Positions 17,090 through 25,869 of a stretch of 42,011 bases of DNA are shown here, in pieces. Within the stretch, counting starts at the first letter, position 1, and each line of letters begins with the position of its first letter. The position numbers and the translations under genes are program-made. Under the pieces are notes generated by a model. The model was given only the letters and a program-made list of their open reading frames with translations. It did no database searches and was not told the origin of the DNA. Source of the DNA: Flavobacteriaceae bacterium (GTDB taxonomy: Bacteria > Bacteroidota > Bacteroidia > Flavobacteriales > Flavobacteriaceae); assembly GCA_018657955.1 (NCBI GenBank), contig JABHWD010000009.1:1-42011 (forward strand), given 5' to 3'.

Positions 17090-18361
17090 TTAATTTATCA
17101 TTGAAAAACCAGTATATGGAACCAATATTTCTGGTATTACTATGCCTTTTTCAGTTTGACAATTTTCTATTATAGTGGCAAAAATTCTTGGTAAAGCTAA
17201 GGCGCTTCCATTAAGAGTATGTGCAAGTTCAATATTACCGTCAGAGTTTCGATATCTTAATTTAAGTCTATTAGATTGATAGGATTCACAATTTGATACA
17301 GAAGAAACTTCAAGCCATTTCTTTTGTGCTGCAGAATATACTTCAAAATCATATGTAAGTGCAGAGGAAAATCCCAAATCAAATCCGCATAATTTAAGAA
17401 TTCTATAAGGTAACCCTAGTTTATCAATTATAGATTTCACATGTTCTACCATTTCCTCTAATGCATGATGAGATTTTTCTGGATGTTCAACTCTAATAAT
17501 TTCAACTTTGTCAAACTGATGTAATCTATTTAAACCTCTAACATGGGCTCCATAACTTCCAGCTTCTCTTCTAAAACATGGACTAAATGAAGTTATAGAT
17601 TTTGGAAGGTCCTCTTCATTTAAAATTACATCCCTAAATATATTAGTTGCAGGAACCTCAGCAGTTGGTATAAGGTATAGATTATCCTTCTCAATGTGAT
17701 ACATTTGGCCGTCCTTATCTGGAAGTTGGCCAGTTCCAATTCCAGAATCTTCATTAACTAAATATGGAATCTGAACTTCATTATAACCAGCATTCGTATT
17801 TAAATCAAGGAAAAATGTAATCAAAGAACGCTGTAATTTTGCTCCCATTCCTTTATAGACTGGAAATCCAGAGCCTGTAATTTTATTTCCAAGTTTAAAA
17901 TCAATTATATCATATTTCTTTGCTAAATCCCAGTGCGGAAGTGCAGAAGAATCTAATTTAGGTAAATTTCCACTATTATAAACTTCCACATTATCCTCCT
18001 CGCCTTTCCCAACTGGGACAGATTCATTTGGAATATTAGGGATCTTATATAGAAGGTCTAGTATTTTATCTTTAATAGAAATTAATTCAGAATTTAATTC
18101 CTTTGTAGTTTCCTTGAATTTTGCTGTTTGTTCTTTTATTTTATCAGCCTGATCTTTATTGCCAGACTTAATTAATTCACCAATCTCCTTAGATATTTTA
18201 TTAGATTTAGAAAGAATATTTTCAAGTTTTGATTGTATTTTTTTTCTCTGTGAATTATAATCTTCTAACTCACCAATAATTTTAGTTGCATCGAAGTTCC
18301 TTTTTGATAAAGCATTAATTACTTGCTTTTTATTCTCAATTATGTAAGATACTTTTAGCAT
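17090..18361 (-). CDS. serS: Seryl-tRNA synthetase
   Basis: A 423-residue class II synthetase charging tRNA-Ser (and tRNA-Sec where present). The N-terminal ~110 residues form the long antiparallel coiled coil that grips the tRNA variable arm; they are rich in Lys/Glu heptads. Motif 2, SPCFRREAGSYGAHVRG, starts near residue 258 and the motif 3 region ALALPRIFATIIEN near 384. The ATG at 18361 gives a normal N-terminus MLKVSYI. It is 41 bp downstream of ribF and 9 bp before rsmA. Confidence 0.97.
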   Translation of the reverse strand: MLKVSYIIENKKQVINALSKRNFDATKIIGELEDYNSQRKKIQSKLENILSKSNKISKEIGELIKSGNKDQADKIKEQTAKFKETTKELNSELISIKDKILDLLYKIPNIPNESVPVGKGEEDNVEVYNSGNLPKLDSSALPHWDLAKKYDIIDFKLGNKITGSGFPVYKGMGAKLQRSLITFFLDLNTNAGYNEVQIPYLVNEDSGIGTGQLPDKDGQMYHIEKDNLYLIPTAEVPATNIFRDVILNEEDLPKSITSFSPCFRREAGSYGAHVRGLNRLHQFDKVEIIRVEHPEKSHHALEEMVEHVKSIIDKLGLPYRILKLCGFDLGFSSALTYDFEVYSAAQKKWLEVSSVSNCESYQSNRLKLRYRNSDGNIELAHTLNGSALALPRIFATIIENCQTEKGIVIPEILVPYTGFSMIN

Positions 18362-18402
18362 TTCATATAAATTTAGTTAAATCTAAATTAATAATTAAAA
18401 GT

Positions 18403-19344
18403 CTATTTTATTTCAATTTCGTTTTCTTCTAAATGTTTCAAGGAAAAATCTCTGTCTAATTCTAGTTGATCCCTAAGTAATTCTGGAGAATTAAACTTTT
18501 TCTCATCCCTAATTCTCTTAATTAGTTTAATTGTAATATTCTTATCATAAATATCATAATCAAGATCAAAAAAATAAATTTCAATGGATTGCTTTTTATC
18601 TATAAAAGTTGGATTTTTTCCAATATTCATCATTCCATAATATGTTTTAGAATCTAAACAAGAAGCTACAATATAAACACCATTATTAGGTATTAATTTA
18701 TGCTCATCCTTTATTTTGATGTTTGCTGTTGGGAATCCTAGAAGTTTGCCTCTTCCCATACCCTTAACAACCACTCCAGTTAAAACAAAATATTCATCTA
18801 AATATTTATTTACATAATCTATTTTTCCTTCCTTAAGCAAAGCTCTAATCTTAGTAGAGCTAATCGATATATCATTTATTTTTCTAGGTGATATTTCAGT
18901 TACCTCAAAATCATAGATTTCCCCAAATTCCCTTAATTGAATAATATTTGCACCTCTATTTCTTCCAAAATGATGATCATATCCTATAATTAAATGTTTT
19001 GCGTTTAAGGTATTCACTAAAATGTCTCTAACAAATTCTAAAGCTGTTAATCTAGAAAATTTCTTGGTAAACTCCTTAATTATAAAATAATCAATATTGT
19101 ATTTTTTTAATATCTCTACTTTTTCATCAAGAGTATTTATAAGCTTAATATCCGTACTGTTCTGCAAAACTATTTTTGGATGAGGGAAGAAACTTAAAAC
19201 TATTGATTTTAATTTTTTCTTATTAGAAATTTCTTGAAGCTTATGAATTATATCTTGGTGGCCTAGATGAATTCCATCAAATGTACCAATTGTTACAACT
19301 GAACCTTCTATACTATTATATTCTTTAAAACTTTTTGTTATCAA
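18403..19344 (-). CDS. ribF: Bifunctional riboflavin kinase/FAD synthetase RibF
   Basis: A 313-residue enzyme converting riboflavin to FMN and then FAD. The N-terminal nucleotidyltransferase domain has GTFDGIHLGH (20-29) and SISSTKIR (the xSSTxIR motif). The C-terminal riboflavin kinase domain starts at GMGRGKLLGFPTANIKI (about 195-211), with the flavin/ATP-binding PTAN. The start is TTG at 19342-19344. The frame upstream reaches a stop at 19357-19359 without any ATG or GTG, and residues MITKSFKEYN lead directly into the domain. It lies 12 bp after pth. Confidence 0.96.
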   Translation of the reverse strand: MITKSFKEYNSIEGSVVTIGTFDGIHLGHQDIIHKLQEISNKKKLKSIVLSFFPHPKIVLQNSTDIKLINTLDEKVEILKKYNIDYFIIKEFTKKFSRLTALEFVRDILVNTLNAKHLIIGYDHHFGRNRGANIIQLREFGEIYDFEVTEISPRKINDISISSTKIRALLKEGKIDYVNKYLDEYFVLTGVVVKGMGRGKLLGFPTANIKIKDEHKLIPNNGVYIVASCLDSKTYYGMMNIGKNPTFIDKKQSIEIYFFDLDYDIYDKNITIKLIKRIRDEKKFNSPELLRDQLELDRDFSLKHLEENEIEIK

Positions 19345-19356
19345 TTTATCTAATAA

Positions 19357-19926
19357 CTATTTTTTTAAATTATAACTATTCATTGTAGAGTCAATTCCAT
19401 TCATTACAAAAGAAATAATAACTTCACATATTTTTGGAAAAATTGAAAATAATTCATTGTGTTCATCTTCATTTAATTTACCTAAAACAAAATCAATTTG
19501 ATTAAAATTTTTATAATCACTTAAAATTCCTATTCTAAGTCTATTATATACTGAAGTATTTAATGTATTTTCTATATCTAAAAGTCCATTATGTCCTCCA
19601 CAACTCCCATTTGATCTTATCCTGAAATTACATAATGGTAAATTTAGATCATCACTAATAACTAGCAGGTTTTCAATCTCAATATTTTCTTTGGAAAGCC
19701 AATATTTAACAGCCTTTCCACTTAAATTCATATATGTATTTGGTTTTAGTAAAATAAATGATCTGCCTTTTGATTTATATTTACAAATACTTCCATGCTT
19801 CACCTCCTCAAAAGAAAGATCATTGTTTTCTGCAAAATAATTCAGCACCATAAAACCTATATTATGTCTTGTCTCAAAATACTGATCACCAACATTTCCT
19901 AAACCAACAATTAAATATTTTTTCAT
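19357..19926 (-). CDS. pth: Peptidyl-tRNA hydrolase
   Basis: A 189-residue enzyme that rescues peptidyl-tRNAs dropped from ribosomes. Catalytic His21 is in TRHNIG, with Asn11 in GLGNVG, Asn67 in KPNTYMNLSG, Asp93 in SDDLNLP and Asn113 in GGHNG, all expected active-site positions. The family's GLGNPG reads GLGNVG here, a Pro-to-Val change in a very conserved loop; otherwise it is normal. It is the first gene of the pth-ribF-serS-rsmA-mgtE run, separated from rplY by a strong terminator. Confidence 0.96.
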   Translation of the reverse strand: MKKYLIVGLGNVGDQYFETRHNIGFMVLNYFAENNDLSFEEVKHGSICKYKSKGRSFILLKPNTYMNLSGKAVKYWLSKENIEIENLLVISDDLNLPLCNFRIRSNGSCGGHNGLLDIENTLNTSVYNRLRIGILSDYKNFNQIDFVLGKLNEDEHNELFSIFPKICEVIISFVMNGIDSTMNSYNLKK

Positions 19927-19968
19927 TATTAAATTTTAATAATTTAGATATAGAATTAAGACAAAAAT

Positions 19969-20004
19969 AAAAAAGCATTCTGAAAAAATACAGAATGCTT
20001 TTTT
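19969..20004 (-). terminator. Intrinsic terminator after rplY (perfect 14-bp stem)
   Basis: A perfect inverted repeat: AAAAAAGCATTCTG at 19969-19982 and CAGAATGCTTTTTT at 19991-20004, with an 8-nt loop. Read on the minus strand it ends in a U-tract just after the rplY stop. It is A/T-symmetric and so could also work in the other direction. The downstream T-tract creates TATTTTTG (19962-19969, minus), which resembles the Bacteroidota -7 box TAnnTTTG and could start pth transcription, but it may just be the U-tract. Confidence 0.88.
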
Positions 20005-20024
20005 ATTATTGAACAATATATATT

Positions 20025-20789
20025 TTATTTTTTTGAATCTTCAACTGATTTTTTGCCATCATCTGATGGCTTTCCATCCTTTTGCTTATCATCACCTGAT
20101 GATTTTCCATCCTTTTGCTTATCATCACCTGATGATTTTCCATCCTTTTGCTTATCATCACCTGATGATTCTCCAGACTCTTCTCCTTCAGTTCCTTCAC
20201 CTTCTTCACCTTCCTCAACTTCTTCAACTTCTTCAACTATTAAAGCTCTTGCTCTTCTAACTTGACATACAACAGTATTATCAGGGTGTAAAAAAGTATA
20301 AGATTCATTCTCTAGCTCTGTTACATAAACTCTGTCCCCTATATCAAGATCAGTAATATCAATTTCTATATGATCTGGAAGATTTGCAGGTAAAGCTTTG
20401 ATGCTTAATTTTCTCTTATTTCTCTGTAAATTTCCACCTATTTTTACTCCAATAGAATCACCAAGTAATTTAACAGGAATATCCATTGCTATTTCCTTAT
20501 CATCAAACAATTGATAAAAATCAATATGAAGTATTTTGTCAGTTACTGGGTGAAATTGAATATCCTGCAAAACTGCAGAATATAATTCTTTATCATCAAA
20601 AGCAATCACAACTGTATACGCCTTTGATGTATAAATCAGTTTAGAGAATGCCAATTCTGGTGCTGAGAAACTTATTGTTCCATCTCCTCCGTATAATACG
20701 CAAGGAATCTGTCCAGCATTACGTAGGGTTTTTGAAGCTGATTTTCCCGCGCTTTCTCTTTTAGATCCATTGATTGTAATCGATTTCAT
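20025..20789 (-). CDS. rplY: 50S ribosomal protein bL25 (Ctc type) with a repeat-bearing acidic tail
   Basis: A 254-residue long-form bL25 that binds 5S rRNA. The L25 domain starts [22 protein letters not shown], and the Ctc-type C-terminal beta domain includes [16 protein letters not shown], reaching about residue 185. The last ~70 residues are an acidic, low-complexity tail ([13 protein letters not shown]...) followed by three perfect copies of an 11-residue unit rich in Gly, Ser, Asp and Lys. Acidic tails are common on flavobacterial L25, but the perfect tandem copies look recent. It is 13 bp downstream of prs and ends at a strong terminator, so prs-rplY form a two-gene transcript. Confidence 0.96.
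   Translation of the reverse strand: MKSITINGSKRESAGKSASKTLRNAGQIPCVLYGGDGTISFSAPELAFSKLIYTSKAYTVVIAFDDKELYSAVLQDIQFHPVTDKILHIDFYQLFDDKEIAMDIPVKLLGDSIGVKIGGNLQRNKRKLSIKALPANLPDHIEIDITDLDIGDRVYVTELENESYTFLHPDNTVVCQVRRARALIVEEVEEVEEGEEGEGTEGEESGESSGDDKQKDGKSSGDDKQKDGKSSGDDKQKDGKPSDDGKKSVEDSKK
20071..20169 (-). repeat. Three perfect 33-bp tandem repeats inside the rplY tail
   Basis: Units at 20071-20103, 20104-20136 and 20137-20169 are identical and in frame, each encoding the 11-residue unit [11 protein letters not shown] (in permuted register). A degraded fourth copy precedes them at about 20053-20070. The identity, including at third positions, points to recent slippage expansion. It is not a CRISPR, because there are no unique spacers. 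Confidence 0.97.
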
Positions 20790-20802
20790 TTTATTATTAT
20801 TA

Positions 20803-21744
20803 TTACATTATAAATTTTGAACTTATTGACTTGTTGTTATGTACATTCTCCATAACATCCGCAAATAAATCGGCGCAAGATAACACTTTAATTTTAGAAT
20901 TTGATTTAATTTTTGGAACTGTATCCGTTATAATCAACTCCTCAAGTTTTGATTTTTCTATTTTCTCATATGCATTACCTGATAAAACCCCATGTGTACA
21001 TATAGCTCTAACGCTTTTTGCTCCTTTTTCAATAATCAAATCTCCTGCCTTTGCCAAAGTACCTGCAGTATCAACCATGTCATCTACTAATACTACATTT
21101 TTACCAGTAACATCACCAATTAATTCCATATGTAAAATTACATTTGCTTTTTTTCTTTGCTTATAACACACTACAACATCACTATTTAAAGCTTTAGCGT
21201 AAGCATAAGCCCTTTTAGATCCTCCCATATCAGGAGAAGCAATACATAAATCATCTAATTTTAGACTTTGAATATATGGTAAAAATATAGTAGATGCATA
21301 CAAGTGATCTACAGGAATCTGAAAAAATCCTTGTATCTGATCAGCATGTAAATCCATAGTCATTACTCTAGTCGCTCCTGCAGATTCTATCATTCCTGCA
21401 ATCATTTTTGCAGCAATAGGAACTCTCGGCTTATCTTTTCTGTCTTGTCTTGCCCATCCAAAATAAGGAATTACTGCGGCAATATGCCTGGCAGAAGCAC
21501 GTTTAGCTGCATCAATCATTAATAGAAGCTCCATTAAATTTTCACTTGATGGATTAGTAGATCCGATAATAAAAATTCTAGTCCCACGAATGGATTCCTC
21601 ATATGATGGTTGGAATTCACCATCAGAATATTTTGAGATAATTATGTTCCCTAATTCGGTTCCAAAAGATTTTGTTATTTTTTCTGCCAAAACTCTACTG
21701 TTTGTACAGGAAAAAATCTTTGGTTTTATACTTGGAGTTCCCAT
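20803..21744 (-). CDS. prs: Ribose-phosphate pyrophosphokinase (PRPP synthetase)
   Basis: A 313-residue class I PRPP synthetase making phosphoribosyl pyrophosphate from ribose-5-phosphate and ATP for nucleotide, His and Trp synthesis. The flexible loop [12 protein letters not shown] (96-107), signature [11 protein letters not shown] (131-141) and PRPP-binding loop [13 protein letters not shown] (about 216-228) are complete. Normal length; ATG start. It is co-transcribed with rplY, a common Bacteroidota arrangement. A candidate -7 box TATTTTTG lies about 53 bp upstream. Confidence 0.97.
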   Translation of the reverse strand: MGTPSIKPKIFSCTNSRVLAEKITKSFGTELGNIIISKYSDGEFQPSYEESIRGTRIFIIGSTNPSSENLMELLLMIDAAKRASARHIAAVIPYFGWARQDRKDKPRVPIAAKMIAGMIESAGATRVMTMDLHADQIQGFFQIPVDHLYASTIFLPYIQSLKLDDLCIASPDMGGSKRAYAYAKALNSDVVVCYKQRKKANVILHMELIGDVTGKNVVLVDDMVDTAGTLAKAGDLIIEKGAKSVRAICTHGVLSGNAYEKIEKSKLEELIITDTVPKIKSNSKIKVLSCADLFADVMENVHNNKSISSKFIM

Positions 21745-21796
21745 CTTATATGTCTGTTATTTAATATCTTATACAGCCTATTATTAATAGGGAGAG

Positions 21797-21804
21797 CAAA
21801 AATA
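21797..21804 (-). promoter_or_regulatory. Candidate -7 box for prs-rplY
   Basis: The minus strand reads TATTTTTG, an exact match to the Bacteroidota housekeeping -7 consensus TAnnTTTG, 52 bp upstream of the prs ATG. I see no good TTTG -33 element at 17-23 bp upstream, so this is tentative. Confidence 0.35.
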
Positions 21805-21848
21805 GAAATTTATTTCTAGTGAAAAGAATTAATACTGAATATTTTTTT

Positions 21849-21856
21849 TACTTTAG
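21849..21856 (+). promoter_or_regulatory. Candidate -7 box of tRNA-Leu(CAA)
   Basis: TACTTTAG ends 9 nt before the tRNA 5' end and differs from TAnnTTTG at one position. The other tRNA-Leu in this window has the similar TATATTAG 11 nt before its 5' end, which makes both more believable. Confidence 0.45.
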
Positions 21857-21865
21857 TTTTCAATA

Positions 21866-21948
21866 GCTCAAGTGGCGGAATTGGTAGACGCGCTGGATTC
21901 AAAATCCAGTTCTTTTTAAGAGTGTGGGTTCGATTCCCACCTTGAGTA
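21866..21948 (+). tRNA. tRNA-Leu, anticodon CAA
   Basis: Cloverleaf read by eye. The acceptor pairs GCTCAAG with CTTGAGT (the first pair is G-U). The D-arm includes GGCGGAATTGGTAGACGC. The anticodon stem CTGGA/TCCAG encloses TTCAAAA, giving anticodon CAA at 21900-21902, which reads UUG. A long class II variable arm and the T-arm GTGGGTTCGATTCCCAC complete it. CCA is not encoded. It is convergent with the UbiA-type gene. Confidence 0.97.
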
Positions 21949-21968
21949 CAATTTTAGTATAAGTTAGG

Positions 21969-22823
21969 TTAAATTAAAACTATACTAATAATTCCTAGTA
22001 TAATTAAAATTCTCATACTATTGTGAATAATTAAATAGTCCTTTTTTGTTCTAGATTTCCAAAGAATAAATAAAATATAAGCTAAAATAAATAGGCATAA
22101 ATAATAGTAGTAGAACATTAAGCCAATATCAAAATTAAGTATCAAATTAATTACATTTATATAGCTAATCAGTATAATTATGCTAACAGCAACTTTAGAA
22201 AATTTTTCTCCATATACCACTGCAATTGTTTGGTAATTTAATGTAAAATCACCTTTTAAATTCTCCAAATCCTTAATAATATCCTTGGCAAGAATGATAA
22301 AAAATAAGAAAAGAGCATATATAAAAATGATTAACTCAAAATTTTTATAATATAGGAAAATTGCAAAAAATGGAGTAATCGTTAGAATTGCAGAACAAAT
22401 ATTGCCAATGATTACTATTTTTTTTAGCTTATGTGAGTAGAGCCATAAAGCAAATATGTAGACTAAGAAAAAACTAGCTGCCCTTATTGAAATTAATAAT
22501 GAAAGACAAAGGCATAAAAAATTTAAAGCAAAATAGAGCCTTAGTTTAGTTCTTTTTCTTATGGATTTATCTATATCAGATCGAATTGGCCTATTTATTA
22601 TATCCTTTTCGTAATCATAAAAATTATTAATTATATATCCTGAGGCAATTGCAATAGAAGAACATAAAATAATTACAAATAAATATGGATCTAATATTAC
22701 CTCAAGCGTATCCTTTTGATGACCTAAAATAAAAATTGAAGTTAAATACTGAGCAATAACTATTACTATAATATTATATACTCTTATAACTGAAAATAAA
22801 CTAAAGAATTTTAAATTAAACAT
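21969..22823 (-). CDS. UbiA-family prenyltransferase
   Basis: About 284 residues and almost entirely hydrophobic, with about eight predicted membrane helices: an integral membrane UbiA prenyltransferase. The first Asp-rich motif is NNFYDYEKD (66-74, NxxxDxxxD) and the second is DIIKDLENLKGD. These bind the prenyl diphosphate through Mg2+. In flavobacteria a relative sits beside the mevalonate genes and is often annotated as a geranylgeranylglycerol-phosphate geranylgeranyltransferase-like protein; its real acceptor is not established. I prefer the ATG at 22821-22823 over an upstream TTG at 22829, because it lies 9 bp after the kinase stop. Confidence 0.87.
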   Translation of the reverse strand: MFNLKFFSLFSVIRVYNIIVIVIAQYLTSIFILGHQKDTLEVILDPYLFVIILCSSIAIASGYIINNFYDYEKDIINRPIRSDIDKSIRKRTKLRLYFALNFLCLCLSLLISIRAASFFLVYIFALWLYSHKLKKIVIIGNICSAILTITPFFAIFLYYKNFELIIFIYALFLFFIILAKDIIKDLENLKGDFTLNYQTIAVVYGEKFSKVAVSIIILISYINVINLILNFDIGLMFYYYYLCLFILAYILFILWKSRTKKDYLIIHNSMRILIILGIISIVLI

Positions 22824-22832
22824 AAACAATAA

Positions 22833-23753
22833 TTAGAAATAGTACACAACTTCTAACTTATGATCACTTAATTGTTTTTTTGCTGTTTCAAGATTTTCCG
22901 TAAATCCTAATATATATCCTCCTCCTCCAGAGCCACACAATTTTAAGAAATAAGAATCATTCTCAATTCCTTTTTTCCATAAACCATGGAATTCATTAGG
23001 TATCATTGGTTTAAAGTTATCTAATACTATTTTTGATAATCTTTTGGTATTATTAAAAAGAGCGCTTAAATCCCCATTAAGAAAATTATCTACACACAGA
23101 TTGGTATGTTTAATAAATTTCTCATTGATAATTTTTCTAAAACCATCTTTTTTCATTTTCTCCATAAAAATGTTAACCATTGGTGCAGTTGAACTAGCCC
23201 TTCCGCTATCCATTAAAAAAACAGCTCCATTCCCCATACTTTTTTGTGAGGGAATTCCTGTAACTTTTATGTCTTTTTTAGAATTAATTAAAATCGGTAT
23301 ACTTAGATAGCTATTAAGAGGATCTAAACCAGATGATTTTCCATGGAAATAAGACTCCATAATAGAAAAAATATTTTTTAGTTTTAGCAATTTATCTCTA
23401 GTTAAATTTTCTAATACAGTTATTTTTTCAAAGGCATATTTATCATAGATGGCCGCTACTAAGGCTCCACTACTTCCAATACCATATCTTTCAGGAATCG
23501 ACGAGTCAAAATATAATCCTCTATCAATGTCTGAACTAAATTTATCTAAGTCTATTCTTATTTTTGACGATTTTAAATATTTTAAAAACCCTTTAAGAAT
23601 ATCATTTGAATCTATAGATATGGAATTTGTCTTATTAGGAATTTTTAAAGCTCCTTTATAAAAATTATATGGAATCGATAAACCTTTGGAATCTTCAATA
23701 ATTCCATATTCACCAAAAAGTAAAATTTTAGAGTAAAATAATGGCCCCTTCAT
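22833..23753 (-). CDS. GHMP kinase, mevalonate kinase-like
   Basis: A 306-residue GHMP-fold kinase. The N-terminal SKILLFGEYGII, the ATP loop ERYGIGSSGAL (88-98), the SSGLDPLNSY segment with the likely catalytic Asp, and CGSGGGGYILG near the C-terminus give the family order. Directly downstream of mvaD and upstream of the prenyltransferase gene, it should phosphorylate mevalonate or phosphomevalonate. By length and context mevalonate kinase is my first choice. The other kinase of the pathway is not in this window. Spacings of 20 and 9 bp support one transcript. Confidence 0.85.
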   Translation of the reverse strand: MKGPLFYSKILLFGEYGIIEDSKGLSIPYNFYKGALKIPNKTNSISIDSNDILKGFLKYLKSSKIRIDLDKFSSDIDRGLYFDSSIPERYGIGSSGALVAAIYDKYAFEKITVLENLTRDKLLKLKNIFSIMESYFHGKSSGLDPLNSYLSIPILINSKKDIKVTGIPSQKSMGNGAVFLMDSGRASSTAPMVNIFMEKMKKDGFRKIINEKFIKHTNLCVDNFLNGDLSALFNNTKRLSKIVLDNFKPMIPNEFHGLWKKGIENDSYFLKLCGSGGGGYILGFTENLETAKKQLSDHKLEVVYYF

Positions 23754-23773
23754 ATAACAAATATATTATAAAA

Positions 23774-24856
23774 TTATAATTGTATCGATCCAATCCCTAC
23801 TTTATCTTTTATATACAAATGATTTTTACAATATTTTTTTAATTCACTTTCTATAAATGATTCAACCTCCTTCTCTCCTTCTTTCGGATATAATACGTGA
23901 ACATTTGCTCCAGCATCCAAAGTGAAACAAATGGGAATTTTAGTAATTTCTCTATAATTTTTTATAGAATTTATGATCTTCAAAGTATTGGGTTTTATTA
24001 ATACATATGACGGATTACTTGTCATCATTAAAGCATGAAGCATCATCGCCTCTTCTTCTATTAGACTTGTAAAAGAATTAAGATTGCCATTTTTTAATAT
24101 TGATTTTAATCTAATTACATTCTTTTGAGCTGCCTTATATCTCTTATCAGCATAAATATGATTATTCATTAATTTATGACCATCAGAACTAGACACTTGT
24201 TTTGCCTCAGTATCAACCAGCAAAATAGTGTCATTATAATCTAAAAAATCTTTACAAATCTCATAAGGATATTTAATAGAATATAAGTCTGTACTTTTTT
24301 CTACTTCTGTGTGTTTTCCCCATAAATTAATTCCTCCCAATATACTTCTACATGCACTTCCTGATCCAATTCTAGAGAGAAAGGAAGCTTTCTTGTAAAA
24401 ATATTCTTCCTTCATAGTTGAATCAAGATCTCTTTCTAAGGACATTACACATAAAGCCAATGCACTCATTCCGCTAGCTGAAGATGCAATTCCACTACTA
24501 TGAGGGAAAGTATTGGCAGTAATAATTTTAAAACTATATTCTTTTAAATAGCTACAGTGTTCTAAAATGTTTCTAAAGAAAAGATCTATTTTAGGTCTAA
24601 ATTCGTCGATTTTCTTATTCTTATAATAAACATCAAATAATATATTATTATCAGCCTTATTTTTTTTATTCAATTCTAGAGTAGTAATTGTTCTGGAATT
24701 ACTTAAAGTAAAACTAATAGATGTGTTTTTTGGAGTTTGATTTTTATTTTTACCCCAATACTTTATTAAAGCAATATTGCTTGGTGATGACCATGTATAA
24801 GACCTAATATCAGGCAAATTAATGAAGTTATTAGCTTTAAAATTTTCTTCAGACAT
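23774..24856 (-). CDS. mvaD: Diphosphomevalonate decarboxylase
   Basis: A 360-residue GHMP-superfamily enzyme that makes isopentenyl diphosphate from mevalonate diphosphate by ATP-dependent decarboxylation. Signature SNIALIKYWGK (26-36), phosphate loop FPHSSGIASSASG (117-129) and the C-terminal LDAGANVHVLYP, containing the catalytic Asp region (family DAGPN), are visible. It confirms a mevalonate rather than a non-mevalonate route, as is usual in flavobacteria. Co-directional with tesB (24 bp) and the GHMP kinase (20 bp). Confidence 0.95.
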   Translation of the reverse strand: MSEENFKANNFINLPDIRSYTWSSPSNIALIKYWGKNKNQTPKNTSISFTLSNSRTITTLELNKKNKADNNILFDVYYKNKKIDEFRPKIDLFFRNILEHCSYLKEYSFKIITANTFPHSSGIASSASGMSALALCVMSLERDLDSTMKEEYFYKKASFLSRIGSGSACRSILGGINLWGKHTEVEKSTDLYSIKYPYEICKDFLDYNDTILLVDTEAKQVSSSDGHKLMNNHIYADKRYKAAQKNVIRLKSILKNGNLNSFTSLIEEEAMMLHALMMTSNPSYVLIKPNTLKIINSIKNYREITKIPICFTLDAGANVHVLYPKEGEKEVESFIESELKKYCKNHLYIKDKVGIGSIQL

Positions 24857-24880
24857 AAAATAAAAGTAAAGAAATAAAAA

Positions 24881-25744
24881 TTATTTTTTTTCTATTGGTC
24901 TTATTAATCCTTCTTGAGCCACTGATGCAATTAATATTCCATCTCTTGTATATATATGTCCTCTTGTCATACCCCTAGCATTTGATGCACTCGGGCTCTC
25001 AATTGAATATAATAACCAATCGTTAAAATCAAAATCCCTATAAAACCACATAGCATGATCCAAACTAGCAGTCATGGTATTAATAAACTTAGTTTTGTGC
25101 AAATGGGGATTTAATGCTGCTCTCAAAAGATTATAATCAGATATATATGTCAATATCTGTTGTTTAAGCTGTATTGATAATTCAGGTATTTCTCCTTTTA
25201 ACTTAAACCATAGATCGAACTTTGGTGGAAGACCTTTTTTAAAAACAAGTTTAGGTGTTTCTGTTGGTTTAAATTCAATTGGTCTTTCTACCTGTAAAAA
25301 ACTTTTTAATTTCTGAGGCATAAGAAAACTGTATTTTTTATATAATTGACTCCAACTTAAAAGATCTTCTGGCTGCTTTACTTCATTTTCATATGCCATG
25401 AAATGATCATAACCTTTCTCATTCTTATGAAATGAAGCTGCTAAAATAAAAATAGTAGTATCATTTTGTTTTGCAGTAACACGTCTGGTAGAAAAACTAC
25501 CTCCATCTCTTATCTCATCAACATAATACTTGATCGGTATATTTAAATCGCCTCTCTCAAGAAAATAAGAATGTAAGGAATGTAGTTTCCTGTTTTTAAT
25601 TGTTTGAAAAGCTGCATTTAAAGATTGTGCCAAAACCTGACCTCCAAATACATTGTTACTTCCCACGGTTTCACTTATACCTAGATAATAATCATTTTCT
25701 TTTTGTAAGGTTAAAACTTCTAGAAGATCCCTGACTGAATTCAT
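24881..25744 (-). CDS. tesB: Acyl-CoA thioesterase II
   Basis: A 287-residue double-hot-dog TesB thioesterase hydrolysing medium/long acyl-CoAs to free acid and CoA. NVFGGQVLAQSL in the N-terminal domain, SLDHAMWFY with Asp229, the Ser/Thr position in ESPSASNARG and Gln277 in VAQEG correspond to the Asp-Thr-Gln catalytic set. The Thr position reads Pro-Ser, so a neighbouring Ser may act. It is the first gene of tesB-mvaD-kinase-ubiA, just downstream of tRNA-Leu(UAG), and may share its promoter. Confidence 0.94.
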   Translation of the reverse strand: MNSVRDLLEVLTLQKENDYYLGISETVGSNNVFGGQVLAQSLNAAFQTIKNRKLHSLHSYFLERGDLNIPIKYYVDEIRDGGSFSTRRVTAKQNDTTIFILAASFHKNEKGYDHFMAYENEVKQPEDLLSWSQLYKKYSFLMPQKLKSFLQVERPIEFKPTETPKLVFKKGLPPKFDLWFKLKGEIPELSIQLKQQILTYISDYNLLRAALNPHLHKTKFINTMTASLDHAMWFYRDFDFNDWLLYSIESPSASNARGMTRGHIYTRDGILIASVAQEGLIRPIEKK

Positions 25745-25768
25745 TAATTAATGTTGGATGGATTATTG

Positions 25769-25850
25769 TGCGGGCGGAGAGACTCGAACTCTCACACCTT
25801 GCGGCACTAGATCCTAAGTCTAGCGTGTCTACCAATTCCACCACGCCCGC
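25769..25850 (-). tRNA. tRNA-Leu, anticodon UAG
   Basis: Minus-strand cloverleaf. The acceptor pairs GCGGGCG with CGCCCGC. The D-arm includes GTGGAATTGGTAGACACG. The anticodon stem CTAGA/TCTAG encloses CTTAGGA, giving anticodon UAG (bases 25814-25816), which reads CUA. A class II variable arm and T-arm GAGAGTTCGAGTCTCTC complete it. No encoded CCA. Confidence 0.97.
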
Positions 25851-25861
25851 AAATTGCTGTG

Positions 25862-25869
25862 CTAATATA
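25862..25869 (-). promoter_or_regulatory. Candidate -7 box of tRNA-Leu(UAG)
   Basis: The minus strand reads TATATTAG, one mismatch from TAnnTTTG, ending 11 nt before the tRNA 5' end. No convincing -33 TTTG is seen at the usual spacing. Confidence 0.45.

Noticed and set aside
20071-20169. Possible CRISPR array
   Set aside because: The copies are directly adjacent, in frame with rplY and without unique spacers.
20006-20265. Overlapping repetitive ORFs on both strands in the rplY tail
   Set aside because: They are other frames of the 33-bp tandem repeat; only the rplY frame continues into a known domain.
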